From an uncultured Blautia sp. (lineage in GTDB: Bacteria; Bacillota; Clostridia; Lachnospirales; Lachnospiraceae), in contig CAAFRY010000203.1 in assembly GCA_900765525.1 (NCBI GenBank), positions 1 to 5,961 of the forward strand: DNA of 5,961 nt. Direction: 5' to 3'. The notes under the pieces were generated by a model. That model worked only from the letters and a program-made list of their open reading frames with translations, made no database searches and was not told the origin of the DNA. Numbering within the stretch: the first letter of the stretch is position 1; each line of letters opens with the position of its first letter. Positions 1 through 5,400 of this stretch are shown piece after piece. Both the position numbers and the translations under genes were made by a program.

Positions 1-31
1 GGACTTTCATAGCCCTGGCTCTTACCCTGTC

Positions 32-97
32 AAAAAAAGTGCTGCCGCACGAATGATGATTCATTTCATCAATTTAGTGCGACAGCCCCTTCTTTTT
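32..97. terminator. Terminator-like hairpin, probably bidirectional
   Basis: A 10-bp stem pairs 41-50 (GCTGCCGCAC) with 77-86 (GTGCGACAGC). Inside the loop a second stem can form between TGATGA (54-59) and TCATCA (66-71). Seven A precede the stem (32-38) and CCCTTCTTTTT follows it (87-97), so either strand gives a stem followed by a T-tract. Read from the minus strand the stem is complete with one G-U pair; on the plus strand the same position is a C-A mismatch. It probably ends whatever lies left of the window; no coding end can be recognised in bases 1-31. It could also be part of a dispersed repeat, because further palindromes follow at once. Confidence 0.6.
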
Positions 98-99
98 CA

Positions 100-127
100 T
101 ATAGGAAATTTCTTTGAATTTCCTATA
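100..127. repeat. Perfect 11-bp inverted repeat
   Basis: TATAGGAAATT (100-110) and AATTTCCTATA (117-127) are exact reverse complements around a 6-base loop (TCTTTG). There is no T-tract directly after it, so it is not a standard terminator. It sits between the hairpin at 41-86 and a small GC hairpin GCCC-TCC-GGGC (137-147); the latter is followed by TTTTT on the minus strand. Three stems in little more than 100 bases suggest a palindromic intergenic repeat element, but copy number cannot be judged from one window. Confidence 0.5.
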
Positions 128-250
128 GAACAAAAAGCCCTCCGGGCAGAAGTGTACTGCGGTGGGGAGAAATTCTATTCACATTCTGAAATTTTCCCTT
201 TGTCTCCAGGGCTGTATACAGTATATATCTGAAACAGAGGAAACTGAGGA

Positions 251-278
251 TTGAAAAATCCTGGATTTCTGTTAAAAT
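251..278 (+). promoter_or_regulatory. Putative sigma-A promoter for gpmI
   Basis: TTGAAA (251-256) and TAAAAT (273-278) match the -35 and -10 consensus at five of six positions each, separated by 16 bases. Transcription would start near 285 and leave a leader of about 100 bases before the gpmI start. That leader contains only a short GGAAA/TTTCC stem (285-298) and no recognisable riboswitch. The promoter lies downstream of the terminator-like hairpin at 32-97, which fits gpmI being transcribed independently of whatever is upstream. Confidence 0.55.
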
Positions 279-372
279 AAAAACGGAAAAAGGTTTCCAT
301 CATCTTGTATGAAAGCCCAGCTGCAAGCAGCCCATGAGGCTATGCTTTGAGACGGGACTTATCTAATAAAAC

Positions 373-380
373 AAAGGAGA
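373..380 (+). promoter_or_regulatory. Ribosome binding site of gpmI
   Basis: AAAGGAGA is a near-perfect anti-16S match. GGAG (376-379) is separated from the ATG at 388 by 8 bases. It fixes the start codon of gpmI. Confidence 0.85.
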
Positions 381-387
381 TAGGATT

Positions 388-1929
388 ATGAGTAAAAAAC
401 CAACCGTATTGATGATTTTGGATGGATATGGGCTGAACGATAAATGTGAAGCCAACGCTGTATGTGAAGGAAAGACTCCTATTATGGACCAGCTTATGTC
501 TCAGTGTCCTTTTGTAAAGGGAAATGCCAGCGGCATGGCTGTTGGGCTTCCTGAAGGACAGATGGGAAACTCTGAGGTAGGACATCTGAACATGGGCGCA
601 GGCCGCATTGTATATCAGGAACTTACCAGAATCACGAAAGAGATTCAGGACGGAGATTTCTTTAAGAATGAAGCCCTTTTAAAAGCCGTTCGCAATGCTA
701 AGGAGAATAATTCTGCTCTCCACCTTTTCGGACTGCTTTCTGACGGCGGTGTTCACAGCCATAACACTCATGTGTATGGACTTCTGGAGCTGGCGAAGAG
801 AGAAGGCCTGGAGAAAGTTTTTGTTCATTGCTTCCTGGACGGAAGAGATACACCTACTACTGGAGGCAAGGGATATATCCAGGAATTAAATGATAAAATG
901 AAGGAAATCGGCGTAGGACAGGTTGCTTCTGTAATGGGACGTTATTATGCTATGGACAGAGATAACCGCTGGGACCGTGTAGAGCTGGCCTATAAGGCTT
1001 TGACTAAAGGCGAAGGCATTCAGGCTCAGTGTCCGGTATGCGCTGTAAAAGAATCTTATGAGCAGGAGAAAACAGATGAGTTCGTTATGCCCACTGTAGT
1101 GGTGAAGGACGGACAGCCTGTGGGAACCATTCAGGACAAAGATTCTGTTATCTTCTTTAACTTCCGCCCTGACCGTGCAAGAGAAATTACCAGAGCTTTC
1201 TGTGATGACGAATTTACAGGCTTTGCCAGAGAGAAGAGACTGGATTTAACCTATGTATGCTTTACAGAATATGACCCGACTATACCAAATAAGGATGTGG
1301 CTTTCCACAAGGTATCTATTGATAATACCTTTGGAGAATTTTTGGCAGCCAATGGTCTGAAACAGGCACGTATTGCTGAGACTGAGAAATATGCCCATGT
1401 AACTTTCTTCTTTAACGGAGGTGTTGAAGAGCCAAATCCAGGGGAAGACCGTATTCTGGTAAAATCCCCAAAGGTAGCAACCTATGACCTGAAGCCGGAG
1501 ATGAGCGCATATGAGGTTTGCGATAAGCTGGTAGAAGCGATTAAAGCTGACAAATATGACGTGATTATCATTAACTTTGCAAATCCGGACATGGTAGGAC
1601 ATACTGGTGTAGAACCAGCGGCTATCAAAGCTATTGAAGCTGTTGATGAATGTGTGGGAAGAGCCGTGGAAGCTATTAAAGAGGTAAACGGACAGATGTT
1701 TATCTGTGCGGACCATGGAAATGCAGAGCAGCTTGTGGATTATGAAACAGGCGCACCATTTACCGCTCACACAACCAATCCGGTTCCGTTTATTCTGGTA
1801 AACGCTGACCCCTCCTACGGACTGAGAGAAGGGGGCTGTCTGGCAGATATTGCACCAACTCTTATCCAGTTGATGGGTATGGAGCAGCCTGCTGAAATGA
1901 CTGGAAAATCACTGCTGATTAAAAAATAA
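388..1929 (+). CDS. gpmI: 2,3-bisphosphoglycerate-independent phosphoglycerate mutase
   Basis: This cytosolic enzyme interconverts 3-phosphoglycerate and 2-phosphoglycerate in glycolysis and gluconeogenesis, using two Mn ions and a phosphoserine intermediate. At 513 residues it has the usual family length and looks complete. Visible active-site residues are Asp12 (LDGYG motif), the phospho-accepting Ser62 in GQMGNSEVGH, His123 in DGGVHSH, Arg153/Asp154 in DGRDT, Arg184 and Arg190, Arg259/Arg262 in FRPDRAR, Lys333 in ETEKYAHVT, Asp400/His404 in NPDMVGH, Asp441/His442 in ADHGN, and His460. The phosphatase-like part is split around the transferase insert (roughly residues 80-310), as in all members of this alkaline-phosphatase superfamily enzyme. 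The start is set by the AAAGGAGA site eight bases upstream. In many Clostridia the gene follows gap-pgk-tpiA; here it has its own apparent promoter and terminator and its right neighbour is unrelated. Nothing looks damaged or transferred. Confidence 0.98.
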   Translation: MSKKPTVLMILDGYGLNDKCEANAVCEGKTPIMDQLMSQCPFVKGNASGMAVGLPEGQMGNSEVGHLNMGAGRIVYQELTRITKEIQDGDFFKNEALLKAVRNAKENNSALHLFGLLSDGGVHSHNTHVYGLLELAKREGLEKVFVHCFLDGRDTPTTGGKGYIQELNDKMKEIGVGQVASVMGRYYAMDRDNRWDRVELAYKALTKGEGIQAQCPVCAVKESYEQEKTDEFVMPTVVVKDGQPVGTIQDKDSVIFFNFRPDRAREITRAFCDDEFTGFAREKRLDLTYVCFTEYDPTIPNKDVAFHKVSIDNTFGEFLAANGLKQARIAETEKYAHVTFFFNGGVEEPNPGEDRILVKSPKVATYDLKPEMSAYEVCDKLVEAIKADKYDVIIINFANPDMVGHTGVEPAAIKAIEAVDECVGRAVEAIKEVNGQMFICADHGNAEQLVDYETGAPFTAHTTNPVPFILVNADPSYGLREGGCLADIAPTLIQLMGMEQPAEMTGKSLLIKK

Positions 1930-1990
1930 ACGGATATACCTAAATGAGGGCAAAAACAATTATCCTTAAAAAGGTAAAATAAAGTATCCA

Positions 1991-2037
1991 AAAAGAAGAA
2001 CCTTGAGCAGGAGCTATCCTGTTTTGAGGTTCTTTTT
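1991..2037 (+). terminator. Rho-independent terminator after gpmI
   Basis: The outer stem AAGAACCT (1996-2003) pairs with AGGTTCTT (2027-2034). The inner stem CAGGA (2008-2012) pairs with TCCTG (2017-2021) around the loop GCTA. TTTTT follows (2033-2037). It begins about 65 bases after the gpmI stop and clearly separates gpmI from the downstream surface-protein gene. An A-run on the left side means it could also act on the minus strand, although no minus-strand gene is seen to the right. Confidence 0.88.
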
Positions 2038-2056
2038 GTCATGCCCGTTCTATGTC

Positions 2057-2092
2057 TGTGTGTCTGAGCAAGCAAGCTTGCACAGATACACA
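2057..2092. repeat. Long imperfect hairpin of unknown role
   Basis: TGTGTGTCTG (2057-2066) pairs with CAGATACACA (2083-2092) with a single G-T wobble, and GCAAGC (2068-2073) pairs with GCTTGC (2076-2081). The two stems are perfectly in register, separated only by an A-A mismatch, with AA at the centre. There is no T-tract directly after it, and a proper terminator already lies 20 bases upstream. A weak TCCG/CGGA stem with TTTTT follows (about 2093-2112). The rest to about 2175 is T-rich and shows no gene. It may be an operator, a structured RNA element or a remnant of a repeat. Confidence 0.55.
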
Positions 2093-2175
2093 TCCGCAGG
2101 CCGGAGCTTTTTAAGTAAAAAAGTCACTAAATTTGGCTGGATTTTTTTTGGGCGTTTTTGTCTAGTATTCCGGTA

Positions 2176-2204
2176 TTGTTTTCTGCATAAGGGAATGCTA
2201 TGAT
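2176..2204 (+). promoter_or_regulatory. Putative extended -10 promoter for the surface-protein gene
   Basis: TTGTTT (2176-2181) is followed after 17 bases by TATGAT (2199-2204). A TG dinucleotide stands one base upstream of the -10 box (TGC-TATGAT), the extended -10 form that compensates for a weak -35. Transcription would start near 2211, leaving a leader of about 180 bases. A GCAT/ATGC inverted repeat (2185-2198) lies in the spacer and could be a regulator site, but it is short enough to be chance. Confidence 0.5.
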
Positions 2205-2250
2205 GTATTCACATTTCAATTATATTTTCTAAAGGAAGAGGTCTGAAGTT

Positions 2251-2307
2251 TTGGATGTCTTCTATCATGAAAACCGGCCGTTTCGGCCAAAAATTCCAAA
2301 CAAATAA
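2251..2307 (+). CDS. Possible short leader peptide (uncertain)
   Basis: An 18-codon frame starts with TTG at 2251 and ends with TAA at 2305-2307. Its predicted peptide, after the initiator Met, is DVFYHENRPFRPKIPNK. A purine-rich AAAGGAAGAGG (2231-2241) lies nine bases upstream, a plausible ribosome binding site that otherwise has no gene to serve. A GGCCG-TTT-CGGCC hairpin (2276-2288) lies inside the frame. The arrangement of RBS, very short frame and stem upstream of a large gene resembles a translated leader. The frame is so short, and its start is TTG, so this may be chance. A second overlapping frame, ATG 2267 to TGA 2335 (22 basic codons), has no good RBS. Confidence 0.2.
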   Translation: MDVFYHENRPFRPKIPNK

Positions 2308-2377
2308 AAACAGAACAGGGAAACATAGAAGCTGAATTTCTGTTTTCAGGATTTTGCGGTGGAAGGATTTCCCTGGG

Positions 2378-2384
2378 AAAGGGG
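2378..2384 (+). promoter_or_regulatory. Ribosome binding site of the surface-protein gene
   Basis: AAAGGGG lies six bases before the ATG at 2391. It is weaker than the gpmI site (AGGGG rather than AGGAG). TTTCCC at 2368-2373 can pair either with GGGAAA at 2375-2380 or with GGGAAA at 2382-2387, and the latter overlaps the site, so local folding could mask it. No other in-frame ATG with an RBS precedes a signal peptide, which supports this start. Confidence 0.6.
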
Positions 2385-2390
2385 AAAAGT

Positions 2391-2477
2391 ATGAGAAAAA
2401 AGCAACTGAGAAAATGGAGAATTACAGCTCTGGTCTTTTTGCTGTTGGTGTGTTTCAGCGGCAGATGGGTTCAGGCA
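2391..2477 (+). other. Sec signal peptide of the surface protein
   Basis: A basic n-region (RKKQLRKWR, residues 2-10) is followed by a hydrophobic core (ITALVFLLLVCFSG, 11-24). A V-Q-A signal peptidase I site gives cleavage after Ala29, or possibly Ala30. Cys21 lies in the core but is preceded by LLV, which is not a lipobox, so a lipoprotein is unlikely. Confidence 0.88.
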
Positions 2478-5400
2478 GCAGGAGGAAACCAGGTAATGGT
2501 GAACAATGAAAGAGGGATGAAATATCCTTCGGCCTGGGGGAAACACGCAACCCATTATTACACAGTGACAACAGACAGCGGAGAATATGTGGCTTATTGC
2601 CTGGAGCCAGCCAGGGGACAGATTCCTTCCGGAGAATATGCCCAGGAAGAACTGGTGGGAAACGATAACCTGGGGGCAGCCCTTTATTATGGCTATGGCG
2701 GACCGGGGCAGGGAGAATATCTGGACCAGGTACAGTTTTCTGACCTGGGTAATACCTCTGTAGAGGATGCTAAATATATTCTCAGTCATTTGGCGGTATC
2801 CTATTTTTATGATTCCGCAGATGCATTTTACGGAATGAGCCAGGAACAGATAGAAAATACAGGAGTTATGGATTTTATAAATTGGCTTGAGGGAAAAACG
2901 CCCCCTGCCATTCAATCCTGGTTTTCCAAGGAGGAATTGCAGGCCTACTTTGACAGAGAAAAGGGAACACAGCGTACAGAAACCATGGAATATTTATCTG
3001 ACAAAGAGGATAACCAGCTTGTAATTTCCTGTCCGGAAGGAGTTACCCTGCACAACCAGACTAGCGGGCAGGAGGGAACAGGGGAGGTGACGGTGAAGGC
3101 AGGTGACAGCTTTTATTTTTCCGCTTCCCTGAATATTGGAGAAACTTTGGGAGATGTTTGGAAAACGGAGAATCTGAAAGGAAGCCAGGATGGAAGCTGG
3201 CAGGTTATGAAGATTCCGTCTTCAGGAGAACATCAGGATTCCGGGTACGGATTTTACAGCAGGGATAAGGCAGGGACCATAGGATTTCAGGTGCGGTGGA
3301 TTTCCCCCGTAACCCTGGAGCTTCAGAAAGTGGATGGGGAAACCGGACAGCCTGCTCCACAGGGAAAAGGCAGTTTAGAAAGGGCAGAATACACGGTGTA
3401 TGCGGCAGAGGATATGGGGGAGCTGAAAAAAGATTCTCCGGCAGGAATCATCGTTACCAACTCAGAGGGATGGGGAAGTCTTTCCGGCCTGCTTCCGGGG
3501 AAATATTATGTAAAGGAAACAAAGGTTCCGGCAGGATATTTTTTCGATGAGACTATTTATGAAGTGGATTTTTCGCAGAATCCGGAACAAAAAACACTTT
3601 CTGTTGTCAGTAAGGAAAAACCGGTGCGAGGCCGGATAGAGCTATATAAGACAGATAAGGAAACCGGAGGCAGCAGTTCTCAGGTACAGGGAACCAGTTT
3701 TGCAGGAGCAGTATATGAAGTTCTGGCGGAAGAGAATATAGGAGCCTTGAAAAAAGGAGAGAAAGCAGGAGAAATTGTCACTAACGAAGAAGGCTATGGA
3801 AAACTTGAAAATCTTCTCATGGGAAGTTATCGGGTAAAAGAAGTAAAGGCACCTGAGGGGTATCTGCCGGACCAGGAGGAATATGTGGTGGAAATTCCCC
3901 AGGATAAAGAAGGAGGGACAGAACTTGCCGTTAAGGTAAACAGCAAAGAGCAGCCCATCCGGGGAGATTTGTCCATTACCAAGCTGCTTCAGGAGGAAGA
4001 GGAGGAAAATGGAATAAAGAAGCCGGGAGAGGGAATCGAATTTACCATTACAGAGGTAGGAAATGAGCATAATTCCCTGACTATCACAACAGACGAAAAC
4101 GGCTTTGCTACCACCCAGGACAAAAGGTATCCTCAGGGACGGCTGCTTTATGGTACATATCAGGTTTCAGAATCTAAAACACCTCAAGGATACACACCCA
4201 TTCAACCCTTTACCGTTACTATTTCCCAGCATCAGCAGAGCCTGTATTATGTCATAGAAAACCAGGAGGTACTTTGCCCTTTGACTGTGGTGAAAATAGC
4301 GGAGGATACGGGAAAGGTTATAGCAAAAGCAGGAACCAGCTTTAAAATACAGAAAAAAACCGGAGATAAGTGGGAGGACCAGGAATTTTTGGTTAGCCTG
4401 TATCCTCAGGAGCTGAGGCAGACGGTTTTTGAGACGGATGAGACAGGCAGCTTCCATCTTCCCCAGAAGCTGAAAGCAGGGCAGTACCGTCTGATAGAAA
4501 TCAGACCTCCGGCCGGTTATGGGTTAAATGCGGAGCCTTTGGAATTTACCGTAGAAAACGGTATGGAAGACGCTTACGGATTGGAACTGCGTTTTTCCGA
4601 TAAGCCTCAGACCGGGCGTCTGAAAATCAGAAAAGTGGATAAAGACACCGGAGAAGGGGTTGGGGAAGGTTTTGTATTCTCTATAAAAGCAGCGGAAGAT
4701 ATTATTACGGCTGACGGAACTGTCCGGCTGCAAAAGGGGGAAGAAGCAGACAAAATCTCCACAGACAAAGAAGGACAGGCTGTAAGCCGGGAGCTTTATC
4801 CAGGAAACTATGTGGTAGAGGAGGTAGAATCCGGGGAATACTACGGGGTGGAGAAAAAAGGCTGGCAGGTAAGGCTGGAGCCAGACAGTACGGAGGAAAG
4901 TTTCGTATTGGATATGGAGCTGGAAAATGGGAAAACCCAGGTGGAGATTATAAAAAAAGAGGAAGGGAAGGATGACGTTTTTCTGGAAGGCGCTATGTTC
5001 CGGCTGTATCAGGCGGACGAGCTTGAGGGGGAAGAATTGGAAAAATTAGGAGAAAGCCTGCCGGAGAAAGGACAGCAGATTAGGACAGACCAGAATGGAA
5101 AGATAGTCCTGGAAAATTTAAAACATAATACAACATACTATCTTGTAGAAGAGCAGGCTCCGGCCGGCTATATCCGCTGCACTCAAGTTTTTGATTTTCA
5201 TGTGGATGAACAAGGACTGATTGACGGTGAACTGAAAAAATCCATAGAAATTTTTAATGCACTTAAGCCAAAAGGATATATTTCTGTAGTGAAAAAGGAC
5301 GGAACCAGCAAGGAAAGCTTGGGTGAAGGATTTTCCTTTGAAATACATGCTGCTGAGGATATTCTTTCTTATACAGGAGAAATTATACATAAAGAAGGAG

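Noticed and set aside
53..232. Plus-strand frame of 59 codons (ATG 53 to TGA 230-232)
   Set aside because: It has no ribosome binding site, runs through three palindromes including a terminator-like hairpin, and its product has no recognisable motif. It is treated as a by-product of a repeat-rich intergenic region.
1246..1770. Minus-strand open frame of 174 codons opposite gpmI
   Set aside because: It lies wholly inside the unmistakable gpmI gene, is rich in Phe, Ser, His and Ile as expected of an antisense shadow, and shows no known motif.
2451..2456. Cys21 of the surface protein as a lipoprotein cysteine
   Set aside because: The preceding residues LLV do not form a lipobox (Gly, Ala or Ser expected just before Cys), and a good signal peptidase I site follows at Ala29.
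2346..2915. Minus-strand open frame of 189 codons opposite the start of the surface-protein gene
   Set aside because: It overlaps the signal peptide and thioester-type domain coding region and has low-complexity Cys/Ser/His-rich composition. It is an antisense shadow.
3991..4013. Purine-rich GAGGAAGAGG tract encoding a run of five Glu (residues 535-539) as a microsatellite
   Set aside because: The tract is short and irregular and falls in a surface loop between the first strand and the core of domain 3, where length variation is normal.
4952..4958. Run of seven A inside the surface-protein gene as a phase-variation tract
   Set aside because: Seven A is ordinary for this A-rich coding sequence, and similar runs of six occur at several places. 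There is no sign of frameshift in the downstream frame.
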